Assembly: GCF_900177295.1 (NCBI RefSeq)
Contig: NZ_FWZX01000024.1
Span: 1-64,000 of the forward strand
Reading direction: 5' to 3'
DNA: 64,000 nucleotides
Source: Tistlia consotensis USBA 355
GTDB taxonomy: Bacteria; Pseudomonadota; Alphaproteobacteria; Kiloniellales; DSM-21159
In this document: one piece after another, positions 19,135-27,977 of the stretch
How the letters are laid out: each line of letters opens with the position of its first letter
Position numbering within the stretch: position 1 is the stretch's first letter
Translations under genes and position numbers: made by a program
Notes under the pieces: generated by a model
What the model was told of the DNA's origin: nothing
Database searches by the model: none
The model's input: the letters and a program-made list of their open reading frames with translations, nothing else

Positions 19135-19635
19135 TTGCGCAAGGACGACGACGAGACCAGGGGCCGGGGCCTGCGTGCCCTCGGTGTCATGGTGCCGGGC
19201 CTGACCCGGCCCCTGATGGCCCGGCGCAGCCGCGCCGAGGCGACGCTGATTCTCGACTGGCCGCAGATCGCCGGCCCCCTGGTCTCGGCGCGCAGCCGGC
19301 CGCTGCGACTCGCCTTCCCGAATCCGGCCGAGCGCCGCGACGGCGTGCTGACCCTGACCGTCGAGCCGTCCTTCGCCCTCGACCTGCAGCACCTGACCGG
19401 CCCGCTGGTCGAGCGCATCAACGGCCACTTCGGCTATCGCCTGCTGGCCGGCGTCAAGCTGGTCCAGGCTCCGCTGCCGCGCACCGCCGCGCCGGCCGCC
19501 ACGCCGCGGCGCGCGCCCCTGTCGGCCGCCGAGTCGGCCCGGGTCGCGGCGCGCACCGCCGCCGTCGAGGATCCCGAGCTCCGCCAGGTGCTGGAACGGC
19601 TCGGCGCGGCGGTCTACGCCGACCGTTCCGAGTGA
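19135..19635 (+). CDS. DUF721 (DciA-like) domain protein
   Basis: 166 residues from a TTG start 41 bases from the divergent mutY start. The DUF721 core (WPQIAGPLVSARSRPLRLAF at ~43-62, then GVLTLTVEPSFALDLQHL) is clear. The family is related to DciA, which helps load the replicative helicase, although in alphaproteobacteria the role of this mutY-linked copy is not proven. A low-complexity Ala/Pro linker and a short acidic C-terminal helix follow. Confidence 0.8.
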   Translation: MRKDDDETRGRGLRALGVMVPGLTRPLMARRSRAEATLILDWPQIAGPLVSARSRPLRLAFPNPAERRDGVLTLTVEPSFALDLQHLTGPLVERINGHFGYRLLAGVKLVQAPLPRTAAPAATPRRAPLSAAESARVAARTAAVEDPELRQVLERLGAAVYADRSE

Positions 19636-19876
19636 CCGGGAGGTGGCCGGCAGCGCCCCGCTTGACGCCCTTGTGACTGGCGGCCGGCCGCGACGCTTGG
19701 CATCAGCAGGGCGGGCACCGGAAGGCGCTACAAGGCCGGGCGGACTCGGAATGCGCGACGACAGACGCCATGTCGGGCGTTGAACGTCAGGACGGCGGCA
19801 GGCCGGCCTTGTGGATATCTCCGGGCTTGAGCAGGGCGGTCGCCTTGCTTAGCATCAACATATAGTAGGTGAGACC

Positions 19877-20530
19877 ATGAAACGCAGGACGATCTTGTTG
19901 GCGGCCCTGGCCGCTCCGCTGCTTCCGGCCGGCCTGGCGATGGCCCAGGACGCGAGCAAGAGCGAGTCGGGCACGGCCGCCCCGGCCTTCGATCCCAAGG
20001 TCGTCCATCCCGACGATCACGTCATGGGCAAGGCCGACGCGCCGGTCACGATCTTCGAGTACGCCTCGCTGACCTGCCCGCACTGCGCGCACTTCTCCAA
20101 GGAGGTCCTGCCCAAGGTCGAGAAGGACTGGATCGACACCGGCAAGGCGCGCCTGGTGTTCCGCCACTTCCCGCTCGACAAGCTGGCCCTGCTCGCCGCG
20201 GTGACCGCCGACTGCCTGGGCTCGGACAAGGCCTTCTTCGCCTACATCGAGATGCTGTTCGCCGACCAGGAGACCTGGGCGCGGGCCAGCGACCCCCTGG
20301 CCGCCCTCGGCCAGCGCGCTGCCCTCGCCGGCCTCGGCCACGACCGCTTCGAGGCCTGCATCAAGGACCAGAAGGCGATCGACGCCCTGCTGCAGCGGGT
20401 CATCGCCGGCCGCGACACCTTCAAGATCGAGGCGACCCCCACCTTCATCATCAACGAGCGCAAGGTCGAAGGCGCCCTGCCCTACGACGAGTTCTCCGCC
20501 GAGCTCAAGAAGGCTTACGGCGGCGCGTAG
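19877..20530 (+). CDS. DsbA family thiol:disulfide oxidoreductase
   Basis: 217 residues. A signal peptide (MKRRTILLAALAAPLLPAGLAMAQ, in outline; basic start and AMA cleavage region) sends it to the periplasm. The thioredoxin-fold active site is C67-P-H-C70, and the cis-proline loop is seen in EATPTFIIN (~185). This matches the Com1/BdbD-like DsbA group that often precedes smc in alphaproteobacteria. It may oxidise or isomerise exported proteins. Confidence 0.88.
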   Translation: MKRRTILLAALAAPLLPAGLAMAQDASKSESGTAAPAFDPKVVHPDDHVMGKADAPVTIFEYASLTCPHCAHFSKEVLPKVEKDWIDTGKARLVFRHFPLDKLALLAAVTADCLGSDKAFFAYIEMLFADQETWARASDPLAALGQRAALAGLGHDRFEACIKDQKAIDALLQRVIAGRDTFKIEATPTFIINERKVEGALPYDEFSAELKKAYGGA

Positions 20531-20578
20531 CGGCGGGCGCCGGCTCGGCCGGCGCGTCCCTCGGGAGCGACCGAAGGC

Positions 20579-23500
20579 TTGGTCCAGTTTCACAGACTCC
20601 GACTCTCAGGCTTCAAGTCCTTCGTCGATCCCACCGAGCTGCTGATCGAGCCGGGCATGACCGGCATCGTCGGGCCGAACGGTTGCGGCAAGTCGAACCT
20701 GGTCGAGGCGCTGCGCTGGGTCATGGGCGAGACCTCGGCCAAGCGCATGCGCGGCTCCGGCATGGACGACGTGATCTTCGGCGGCACCGGCGCCCGGCCG
20801 GCGCGCAACCTTGCCGAGGTCACCCTGTCGGTCGACAACAGCGACCGCCTGGCGCCGGCCGCCTTCAACAAGGACGACGACCTCGAGATCGTCCGGCGCA
20901 TCGAGCGGGAGAAGGGCTCGCTCTACCGGATCAACGGCCGCGAGGTGCGCGCCCGTGACGTCCAGCTGCTGTTCGCCGACGCGGCCAGCGGCGCGCAGTC
21001 GCCGGCCATCGTCGGCCAGGGCCGGATCGGCGCGATCATCAACGCCAAGCCCTCGGAGCGCCGGGCCTTGCTGGAGGAGGCGGCCGGCATCTCCGGCCTG
21101 CACTCGCGCCGGCACGAGGCGGAGCTGAGGCTCAAGGCGGCCGAGACCAACCTGGAGCGCCTGGACGACGTCATCGGCACGCTGGAGACCCAGCTGCAGG
21201 GCCTGAAGCGGCAGGCCCGCCAGGCGACGCGCTACCGCAACATCGCCGACCAGCTGCGGCGCAGCGAGGCGGTGCTGTTCCACATCGACGCCGAGGCGGC
21301 GAAGGGCCGCGTCGCCCAGGCGCGCGGCGACCTGGCGGCGATCCAGGGCAAGGTCGCGGAGCTGACCGAGCTGGCGGCGACCGCCGCGACGCGCCAGAGC
21401 GAGGCGGCAGCGGCCCTGCCGAGCCTGCGCCAGGGCGAGGCGGAAGCCGCCGCCGCCCTGCAGCGCCTGCTCAGCGAGCGCGACAGCCTCGACCGTCAGA
21501 AGGCGGAGATCGAGGCGGCGCAGCGCCAGGCGGGCGAGCGGCTCGCCCAGCTCGACGCCGACCTGGCGCGCAGCGGCGCCCTGGCCGAGGACGCGGTCGA
21601 GGCCGAGACGCGCCTCGGCGAGGAGCGCCAGCGGCTGGAGCAGGCCGCGGCCGGCGAGGGCGCGGCGCGCGAGGAGCGCCAGCAGCTGCGCGACGGGCAG
21701 GCCGCAGAGGTCGCCCGGCTGGAGGGTGAGCATGCCGCGGCCGCCAAGGCCATCGCCGAGGGCGAGGCCCAGGGACGGGCGGTCGAGCGCCGTGTCCAGG
21801 AGCTCGGCCAGCGCCTGGCGCGCCTGCGCGAGCAGCTCGAGCGGGTCGGCCGCGAGCGCGGCGAGGCCGAGGCCAACTCCGCCTTCGCCGCCGAGGTCGA
21901 GGCCGCCGAGACCGCGGTCGGCGAGGCCGAGCGCGCCCTGGAGACGGCGCGCCGCGAGCTGGAGCTGGCCGAGGCGGCGACCCAGGCGGCGCAGCAGGCC
22001 GAGGCCGAGGCGCGCGAGGAGATGCAGCAGCGCGACCGGGCGCTGCACACGCTCGACGCCGAGATCCAGGCCCTCGACAAGCTGCTGCAGCGGCCGAGCG
22101 GCGACCTCTGGCCGCCGCTGCTCGATTCAGTGACCGTCTCGTCCGGCTACGAGGCGGCGCTGGGCGCCGCGCTCGGCGAGGACCTGGAGGTGCCGGCCGA
22201 CGAGGCGGCGCCGGTGCACTGGCTGACCCTGCCGCCGTTCCGCGAGGCACGGCCGCTGCCGGCGGGCGCGCGGCCGCTCTCCGAGCTGGTCGAGGCGCCG
22301 GCGGTGCTGGCCCGCGCCCTGTCCCAGGTCGGTGTCGTCGAGAGCGAGGCCGCCGGGGCGCGGCTGCAGCCGGACCTGGGCCCGGGCCAGCGACTGGTCA
22401 CCAAGGGCGGCGCGCTGTGGCGCTGGGACGGCTACGTCGCCGCGGCCGGCGCGCCGACCGCCGCGGCCCAGCGCCTGGAGCAGCGCAACCGTCTGGCCGA
22501 GCTGCGCCGGGAGCGGGCGCAGGTTGCCGGCCCGGTCGAGGCGGCGCGCACTGCGATGGCCGAGGCCAAGGCCGAGAGCGAGGCCCGCGTCGCCGCCGAG
22601 CGCGCGACCCGCGAGCGCCAGCGCTCGGCCTTCGCCGCCCTCGACCGGGCGCGCGCCGAGGCCGGGCGCCTCGCGGCGCGCCAGGCGGCGGCCGAGCAGC
22701 GCCTGGCGGCGCTCGCCGAATCGGCCGAGCGGGTCGCCGGCGAGGTCGCCGAGGCCGAGGCGGCACTGGCGGCGGCCGAGGCGGACCGGGCGGCGCTGCC
22801 GGATCTCGCCGAGGCCCAGGCGCGGGTCCACGAGCTGCGCGCCGCCCTCGCCGAGCGCCGTGCCGCGCTGACCAGCGCCGAGGCCGACCTGCAGCGTCTG
22901 GCCCGCGAGGCCGAGACGCGCCAGGAGCGGCTGCTGGCGATCGGCCGCGAATCGGCGAGCTGGCGCCGGCGCATCGAGGAGACCGAGCGCCACCAGGCCG
23001 AGCTCGCGGAGCGCCGCCAGCGCCTGCAGGCCGAGCTGGCCGGCCTCGCCGAGCGGCCGGCCGAGATCACCGCCCGCCGGGGCGCGCTGTCCGAGCAGAT
23101 CGAGCGGGCGGAGGCGGCGCGCAAGCAGGCCGCCGACGGCCTGGCGCTCGGCGAGGCGGCCCAGGGCGAGACCGACCGGGCGCTGCGCGTCGCCGAGCAG
23201 GAGCTCGGCAAGGCGCGCGAGCTGATGGTGCGCGCCGAAGGCGGGGTCGAGCAGACGGAGCAGGCGCTGAAGGCCCTGGCCCAGCAGGTCGCCCAGCAGC
23301 TCGAGGTCAGGCTCGAGGGGCTGCTGCGCCTGGCCGAGGTCGCGCCCGACCAGGAGCTGCCCTCGCGCCCCGAGGTCGAGAGCAGGGTCCAGCGCCTGAT
23401 CCGCGAGCGCGAGGCGATCGGGCCGGTCAACCTGCGCGCCGAGACCGAGGCCCAGGAGATCGGCGAGCGGATCGACGGCCTCAACACCGAGCGCGCGGAC

Positions 23501-24043
23501 CTGATCGCGGCGATCGGCCGGCTGCGCCAGGCCATCGGCAGCCTGAACCGCGAGGGCCGCGAGCGGCTGCTCGCCGCCTTCGAGCTGGTCAACAAGCACT
23601 TCGGCGTGCTGTTCGAGCGGCTGTTCGGCGGCGGCCGGGCGCATCTGACCCTGACCGAGAGCGACGACCCGCTCGACGCCGGCCTGGAGATCATGGCCTC
23701 GCCGCCGGGCAAGAAGCTGCAGGTGCTGTCGCTGCTCTCGGGCGGCGAGCAGACCCTGACGGCGATCGCCCTGCTGTTCGCCGTGTTCATGACCAATCCG
23801 GCGCCGGTCTGCGTGCTCGACGAGGTCGACGCGCCGCTCGACGACGCCAACGTCGACCGCTTCTGCAGCCTGGTCGAGGAGCTGGCGCACTCGCTGTCGA
23901 CCCGCTTCCTGGTCATCACCCACCACCGCCTGACCATGGCGCGCATGGACCGGCTGTTCGGCGTCACCATGGCCGAACGGGGCGTCAGCCAGCTGGTTTC
24001 CGTCGACCTGGAGCGCGCGGCGGCGCTGCGCGAGACCGCCTGA
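20579..24043 (+). CDS. smc: Chromosome segregation protein SMC
   Basis: 1154 residues from a TTG start. The ATPase head is split: Walker A GPNGCGKSN (32-40) at the N-terminus; signature LSGGEQTLTAIALLF (~1052) and Walker B VCVLDEVDAPLDD (~1079) at the C-terminus. Two long Ala/Glu/Arg-rich coiled coils (~170-500 and ~660-960) flank a hinge (~505-640, starting near GDLWPPLLDSV). SMC dimers load onto DNA with ScpA/ScpB to organise chromosomes. It follows the DsbA gene by 48 bases. Confidence 0.95.
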   Translation: MVQFHRLRLSGFKSFVDPTELLIEPGMTGIVGPNGCGKSNLVEALRWVMGETSAKRMRGSGMDDVIFGGTGARPARNLAEVTLSVDNSDRLAPAAFNKDDDLEIVRRIEREKGSLYRINGREVRARDVQLLFADAASGAQSPAIVGQGRIGAIINAKPSERRALLEEAAGISGLHSRRHEAELRLKAAETNLERLDDVIGTLETQLQGLKRQARQATRYRNIADQLRRSEAVLFHIDAEAAKGRVAQARGDLAAIQGKVAELTELAATAATRQSEAAAALPSLRQGEAEAAAALQRLLSERDSLDRQKAEIEAAQRQAGERLAQLDADLARSGALAEDAVEAETRLGEERQRLEQAAAGEGAAREERQQLRDGQAAEVARLEGEHAAAAKAIAEGEAQGRAVERRVQELGQRLARLREQLERVGRERGEAEANSAFAAEVEAAETAVGEAERALETARRELELAEAATQAAQQAEAEAREEMQQRDRALHTLDAEIQALDKLLQRPSGDLWPPLLDSVTVSSGYEAALGAALGEDLEVPADEAAPVHWLTLPPFREARPLPAGARPLSELVEAPAVLARALSQVGVVESEAAGARLQPDLGPGQRLVTKGGALWRWDGYVAAAGAPTAAAQRLEQRNRLAELRRERAQVAGPVEAARTAMAEAKAESEARVAAERATRERQRSAFAALDRARAEAGRLAARQAAAEQRLAALAESAERVAGEVAEAEAALAAAEADRAALPDLAEAQARVHELRAALAERRAALTSAEADLQRLAREAETRQERLLAIGRESASWRRRIEETERHQAELAERRQRLQAELAGLAERPAEITARRGALSEQIERAEAARKQAADGLALGEAAQGETDRALRVAEQELGKARELMVRAEGGVEQTEQALKALAQQVAQQLEVRLEGLLRLAEVAPDQELPSRPEVESRVQRLIREREAIGPVNLRAETEAQEIGERIDGLNTERADLIAAIGRLRQAIGSLNREGRERLLAAFELVNKHFGVLFERLFGGGRAHLTLTESDDPLDAGLEIMASPPGKKLQVLSLLSGGEQTLTAIALLFAVFMTNPAPVCVLDEVDAPLDDANVDRFCSLVEELAHSLSTRFLVITHHRLTMARMDRLFGVTMAERGVSQLVSVDLERAAALRETA

Positions 24044-24136
24044 GCCGCCATATGCCGGCGCCCGGGCCTGGGGTGGATCGAATTATCCTTTTTTCCTCAA
24101 TGACTTGCCCCGTCTTCGCGAGCGCGGCATCCAGGC

Positions 24137-24165
24137 TTGACGCCTCAACAGCCCGTCCGTATGGT
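24137..24165 (+). promoter_or_regulatory. Probable sigma-70 promoter of the ATP synthase Fo operon
   Basis: TTGACG at 24137-24142 and TATGGT at 24160-24165 are 17 bases apart, a good housekeeping pair. It lies ~100 bases before atpI in the gap after smc, so it should drive atpI-atpB-atpE-atpF'-atpF. Confidence 0.6.
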
Positions 24166-24266
24166 GCGCGCGCTTTCCGGCGCACCCGAGGCCTCAAGTC
24201 GGGTCGGGTCGGCGGGCGTCCGCGGCACGGAGAGGTCGGCCCAGCCGGCCGGAAGGAGTGGCGCGC

Positions 24267-24641
24267 ATGACCGACGGCGACGAGCCGCGTCCCGGAGACG
24301 GGAGTGGCGGGAGGCTGGAAGCGAGGATCTCGGCGGCGCGCAAGCGTCGCGACGACGGCCGGCGGCGGGTCGGGTCACTGGCCGGGGGCGGTACCAACGG
24401 GCTGGCGGTGGGCTTGCGCATCGCCAGCGAGATGGTCGCGGCCCTGGCGGTGTCGATAGGGATCGGGCTGCTGCTCGATACCTGGCTGGGGACCAAGCCC
24501 TGGCTGATGCTGCTGTTCGTCGTGCTGGGCGTGATGACGGCGTTCTACAATGTCGTGCGCACCGCCAAGGAGCTGGAGCGCCGGCGCAAGGCAGAGAAGG
24601 CGCAGGCCGGGCCCCCGGCCGCCGATGAACGACGAGGGTGA
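24267..24641 (+). CDS. atpI: ATP synthase protein I (AtpI)
   Basis: 124 residues from the ATG 8 bases after GGAAGGAG (a GTG at 24258 overlaps the Shine-Dalgarno). The first ~45 residues are charged and the rest forms two membrane helices (GLRIASEMVAALAVSIGIGLLLD and WLMLLFVVLGVMTAFYNVV, in outline), as in AtpI/AtpQ-type proteins. AtpI assists c-ring assembly and may help ion uptake. First gene of the Fo operon. Confidence 0.85.
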   Translation: MTDGDEPRPGDGSGGRLEARISAARKRRDDGRRRVGSLAGGGTNGLAVGLRIASEMVAALAVSIGIGLLLDTWLGTKPWLMLLFVVLGVMTAFYNVVRTAKELERRRKAEKAQAGPPAADERRG

Positions 24642-24650
24642 GGGAAGACG

Positions 24651-25409
24651 TTGGCCGAGTTGCCTGAGACCCCCGACAAGGTTTTTCCTGTCGATCCGCT
24701 GCACCAGTTCCAGATCCATTCGATCGTGCCGGTGAACGTCGGCGGCGTCGACCTGTCGTTCACCAACTCGGCGCTCTGGATGGCCATCGCGATCGGCCTG
24801 ATTGGGCTGTTCTTCGTGCTCGCCACCGGCGGGCGGCAGCTGGTTCCCGGCCGCCTGCAGTCCGTCGCCGAGCTGATGTACGAGATCGTCGCCAACATGG
24901 TGCGCGACAACGTCGGGACCGAGGGGCGCCGGTACTTCCCCTTCGTCTTCACGCTGTTCATGTTCACCCTGTTCGGCAACGTGCTGGGCATCATCCCGCA
25001 CAGCTTCACCTACACCAGCCACATCATCGTCACCTTCTTCATGGCCTTCGTGATCTTCATCGCGGTCACGGTGATCGGCTTCGCGCGCCACGGGCTGGGC
25101 TTCCTGCGCCTGTTCTTCCCGCACGGCGCGCCGCTGTGGACCTCGGTGATCCTGGTGCCGATCGAGCTGATCTCCTACCTGTCGCGGCCGGTCAGCCTCT
25201 CGGTGCGTCTCTTCGCCAACATGATGGCCGGGCACATCATGCTGAAGGTCTTCGCGGGCTTCGTCCTGCTGATGGGCCTGGCCGGCGTCGTGCCGCTGGC
25301 GGCGCTGGTCGGCATCACCGTGCTGGAGCTGCTGGTCGCGGTGCTGCAGGCCTACATCTTCACGATCCTGACCTGCGTCTACCTGCACGACGCGATCCAC
25401 CTGCACTGA
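24651..25409 (+). CDS. atpB: ATP synthase Fo subunit a
   Basis: 252 residues from a TTG start with GAGGGAAG upstream. Five to six membrane helices. The essential arginine of the proton half-channel is in the LSVRLFANMMAGH stretch (~183-195), and the C-terminal helix carries LQAYIFTILTCVYL. Together with the c-ring it carries protons for the F1Fo ATP synthase. Confidence 0.95.
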   Translation: MAELPETPDKVFPVDPLHQFQIHSIVPVNVGGVDLSFTNSALWMAIAIGLIGLFFVLATGGRQLVPGRLQSVAELMYEIVANMVRDNVGTEGRRYFPFVFTLFMFTLFGNVLGIIPHSFTYTSHIIVTFFMAFVIFIAVTVIGFARHGLGFLRLFFPHGAPLWTSVILVPIELISYLSRPVSLSVRLFANMMAGHIMLKVFAGFVLLMGLAGVVPLAALVGITVLELLVAVLQAYIFTILTCVYLHDAIHLH

Positions 25410-25492
25410 CCGCCGGGGGCGCGGCGGGGCCGCGCGCCGGGGGCTGGCTTGTTCAATCCCTTGACATGAACGACTGACGAGGAGCCGGAAAC

Positions 25493-25717
25493 ATGGAAAT
25501 CGAAGCCGCCAAGATGATCGGCGCGGGCCTGGCGACGCTGGGCATGATCGGTGCCGGCCTGGGCGTGGGCCAGGTCTGGGGCAACTACTTCACCGCGATC
25601 GCGCGCAATCCCGCCGCCAAGGACGAGATCGGCGCGAACATCTGGATCGGTTTCGCGGTGACGGAAGCCATCGCGATCTACGCGCTGGTCGTCGCCCTGC
25701 TGGTCCTGTTCGGCTGA
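25493..25717 (+). CDS. atpE: ATP synthase Fo subunit c
   Basis: 74 residues, two membrane helices joined by the polar loop ARNPAAKDE. Helix 1 is glycine-rich (IGAGLATLGMIGAGLGVG), and the proton-binding carboxylate is the Glu in AVTEAIAIYAL (~58). The surroundings of this Glu (no Na+-ligand pattern that I recognise) favour proton rather than sodium coupling. An AGGAGCCGGAAAC Shine-Dalgarno precedes it. Confidence 0.95.
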   Translation: MEIEAAKMIGAGLATLGMIGAGLGVGQVWGNYFTAIARNPAAKDEIGANIWIGFAVTEAIAIYALVVALLVLFG

Positions 25718-25815
25718 TCGTCGCGTCCTCGGCGCGGACGCCGGCCGGCCGGCCGGGCGTCCCGCGCCGAACGACACCGAGACAGCCGATCCCCTCGCGA
25801 AGGAGCCGGAACGCC

Positions 25816-26436
25816 ATGCGGCGCATTCCCAGCCCGTTCCCGACGACGCCGCTGCAGAAGGCGGCCGCCGTGCTCACGGTGGCCGGCGGTCTGCTGTCGG
25901 CGCTGCCGAGCCTGGCTCAGGAAGCGGGCGAAGCCGCCCACAAGGGCCTGCCGCAGATCTCGCAGACCGACACCTTCCCGAGCCAGGTGTTCTGGGCGAT
26001 CGTCACCTTCGCCCTGCTCTACGTCATGGTCGCCCGCGTGATCCTGCCCCGGATCGCCGGCACCATGGAGGAGCGGCAGGACAAGATCGACGACGACCTC
26101 AGCCGCGCCGAGAAGCTGAAGGGCGAGGCCGATCAGGTCATGGCCGACTACGAGCGCGGCCTGCAGACGGCCCGCTCCGAGGCCCTGGACCTGCTGCGCA
26201 AGGCGCAGGAGGCCTGGCAGGTCGAGGCCGACAAGCGCAACGCCGCCGAGGACGCCAAGCTGGCCGAGCGGATCAAGGCCGACGAGGACCGCATCGCCAA
26301 GGCGCGGGCCGAGGCCGAGGGCAACCTGAAGAGCGTCGCCGCCAGCGTGGCCGTCGCGCTGACCGACAAGCTGATCGGCGTCACCCCGCCGGACCAGCAG
26401 GTGTCCAAGGCCGTCGACGCTGTCGTGCAGAGGTAG
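25816..26436 (+). CDS. atpF': ATP synthase Fo subunit b'
   Basis: 206 residues. An N-terminal extension of ~50 residues precedes the single membrane helix (SQVFWAIVTFALLYVMVARVIL, in outline ~56-77); then a long charged stalk helix (~80-190) with EERQDKIDDDL and coiled-coil heptads. Alphaproteobacteria have b and b' subunits that form a heterodimeric peripheral stalk. The N-terminal extension with a hydrophobic stretch (~17-34) could be a cleaved signal, which is unusual and unverified. Confidence 0.9.
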   Translation: MRRIPSPFPTTPLQKAAAVLTVAGGLLSALPSLAQEAGEAAHKGLPQISQTDTFPSQVFWAIVTFALLYVMVARVILPRIAGTMEERQDKIDDDLSRAEKLKGEADQVMADYERGLQTARSEALDLLRKAQEAWQVEADKRNAAEDAKLAERIKADEDRIAKARAEAEGNLKSVAASVAVALTDKLIGVTPPDQQVSKAVDAVVQR

Positions 26437-26442
26437 CAAGCC

Positions 26443-26925
26443 ATGTTCTCCAGTGAATACACCTGGCTCGCCCTCGCGCTGCTGATCGTCCTCGGGACGA
26501 TCCTCTGGAAGGGCCTGAAGCCGATCCTGGCGGCGCTCGACGCCCGCGGCGAGCGCATCCGCCGCGAGCTCGAGGAGGCCCAGTCGCTCCGCGAGGAGGC
26601 CCAGAAGCTGCTCGCCGAGTCGAAGCGCCGCCAGCGCGACGCGATCGAGGAGGCCAAGCAGATCGTCGAGCACGCCCGGCACGAGTCGGAGCGCATGCGC
26701 GAGACTGCGCAGAAGGAGCTCGAGCAGTCGATCGAGCGGCGCCGCCACATGGCCGAGGAGAAGATCCGCCAGGCCGAGCTCGAGGCGCTCAACCAGGTCC
26801 GCAACCACGCCGTCGACGCCGCGGTCGCGGCCGCATCCCGCCTGATCGCCGAGAATCTCGACGAGGCGCGGATCGCCGAGGTGACCGCCAGGTCGATCCA
26901 GGACGTCGCCGCCAAGCTGAACTGA
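26443..26925 (+). CDS. atpF: ATP synthase Fo subunit b
   Basis: 160 residues, starting 6 bases after the b' stop. A single membrane helix (TWLALALLIVLGTILWKGL) is followed by a charged helix up to the C-terminus (RGERIRRELEEAQSLREEAQ and onward, in outline). It pairs with b' in the stalk linking Fo to F1. The F1 genes are not in this window, as usual in alphaproteobacteria. Confidence 0.92.
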   Translation: MFSSEYTWLALALLIVLGTILWKGLKPILAALDARGERIRRELEEAQSLREEAQKLLAESKRRQRDAIEEAKQIVEHARHESERMRETAQKELEQSIERRRHMAEEKIRQAELEALNQVRNHAVDAAVAAASRLIAENLDEARIAEVTARSIQDVAAKLN

Positions 26926-26941
26926 CGGCCGCCGGGGCGCT

Positions 26942-27421
26942 TCAGCGGCGCGCCCGGAAGAAATCCTTCAGCAGCGCGCCGCAGTCGCGCTCCAGCACGC
27001 CGCCGATGACCTCCGGCCGGTGGTTGCAGGTCGGCTGCTCGAAGATCCGCGCGCCGTGCTCGACGCCGCCGCCCTTCGGATCGTAGGCCCCGAAGACCAG
27101 CCGCTCGATGCGCGCCAGGGCGATCGCCTGGGCGCACATGGCGCAGGGCTCCAGCGTCACGTAGAGCCGGCAGCCGGTCAGGCGCGGTGCCCCGAGCCGC
27201 CGCGCGGCGGCGCGGATCGCCAGCAGCTCGGCATGGGCCGTAGGATCGCGGTCGGTCTCGACCCGGTTGTGCGCCGCCGCCAGCAGGCGGCCCCGCGCGT
27301 CGAGCAGGACCGCGCCGACCGGCACCTCGCCGACGGTGGCGGCGCGGCGCGCCCAGTCCAGCGCGTCGGCCATCGGTGACGAAGGTTCTTCGCTCGGCGC
27401 AGCGTCCATGGCGGAGGACAT
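26942..27421 (-). CDS. tadA: tRNA adenosine(34) deaminase
   Basis: 159 residues from the ATG at 27421; ATGs at 27409 and 27373 are alternatives, the last giving a core that starts MADALDWARRAA. Zinc/catalytic motifs are HAE in PTAHAELLAIR and PCAMC in TLEPCAMCAQA. TadA deaminates adenosine 34 of tRNA-Arg(ACG) to inosine. The order tadA, rluB, rsmD is usual in alphaproteobacteria; here a DUF3775 gene lies between. Confidence 0.9.
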   Translation of the reverse strand: MSSAMDAAPSEEPSSPMADALDWARRAATVGEVPVGAVLLDARGRLLAAAHNRVETDRDPTAHAELLAIRAAARRLGAPRLTGCRLYVTLEPCAMCAQAIALARIERLVFGAYDPKGGGVEHGARIFEQPTCNHRPEVIGGVLERDCGALLKDFFRARR

Positions 27422-27548
27422 GAGCCCCGCGATTGCTTTGCCGTCAAGCTTCGCGCTAACAGAGGCGCGGAGCGCCGGACCGGATCGATCACGCGAATCC
27501 GGCCCGACGCTCGAAGGGTGGAGCCGCCCGCCGGAGAGGGGAGAAGCC

Positions 27549-27977
27549 ATGGCGAGCCTGGATATCGATCCTGACAAGGTCTGCTTCGTCGTAGCCCGCT
27601 TCCGCGAGCTCGAGGAGGAGGACCTGATCGAGGACCCCGATGCCGAGGAGGAAGACAAGCCCGACCTCGACCACGAGGAGGCCTTCGACGAGCTCGAGGA
27701 CGGCGAGGAGGAGCTCGACCCGCTGCGCGAGGAGCTGACCGGCTTCATCGAGGCGCTGCCCGAGGACGAGCAGATCGAGATGGTCGCCCTGGCCTGGCTG
27801 GGCCGCGGCGACTACGACATGGAAGAGTGGGACGACGCCCTGGAGGCCGCGGCCGACCAGCACAACGAGCGCACCGCCGGCTACCTGCTCGGCATGCCGC
27901 GTCTGGCCGACTTCCTGGAGGAGGGGCTCGTGGCCTTCGGGCTGTCCTGCGCCGATTTCGACGAGAACCGGATCTGA
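27549..27977 (+). CDS. DUF3775 domain protein
   Basis: 142 residues, strongly acidic (EEEDLIEDPDAEEEDKPDLD, ~22-41). The C-terminal part FIEALPEDEQIEMVALAWLGRGD, then WDDALEAAADQHNERTAGYLLGMPRLADFLEEGL (in outline) is the DUF3775 signature; function unknown. A GGAGAGGGGAGAAGCC stretch gives a strong ribosome site. Its TGA overlaps the apparent CTG start of the pseudouridine synthase gene, so the two look coupled. Confidence 0.75.
   Translation: MASLDIDPDKVCFVVARFRELEEEDLIEDPDAEEEDKPDLDHEEAFDELEDGEEELDPLREELTGFIEALPEDEQIEMVALAWLGRGDYDMEEWDDALEAAADQHNERTAGYLLGMPRLADFLEEGLVAFGLSCADFDENRI

Noticed and set aside
19636-19876. Possible small RNA or riboswitch in the 241-base gap before the DsbA-like gene
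   Set aside because: No conserved riboswitch core, tRNA-like or terminator structure was found; only a probable promoter region with CATATAGT near 19859-19866.
24100-24140. A possible diverged arm of the CGTCATCCTCGCGAAAG-type repeat in the gap before atpI
   Set aside because: Only a loose match (GTCTTCGCGAGCGCGG...ATCCAGG) with no partner arm; it may be chance in GC-rich DNA.
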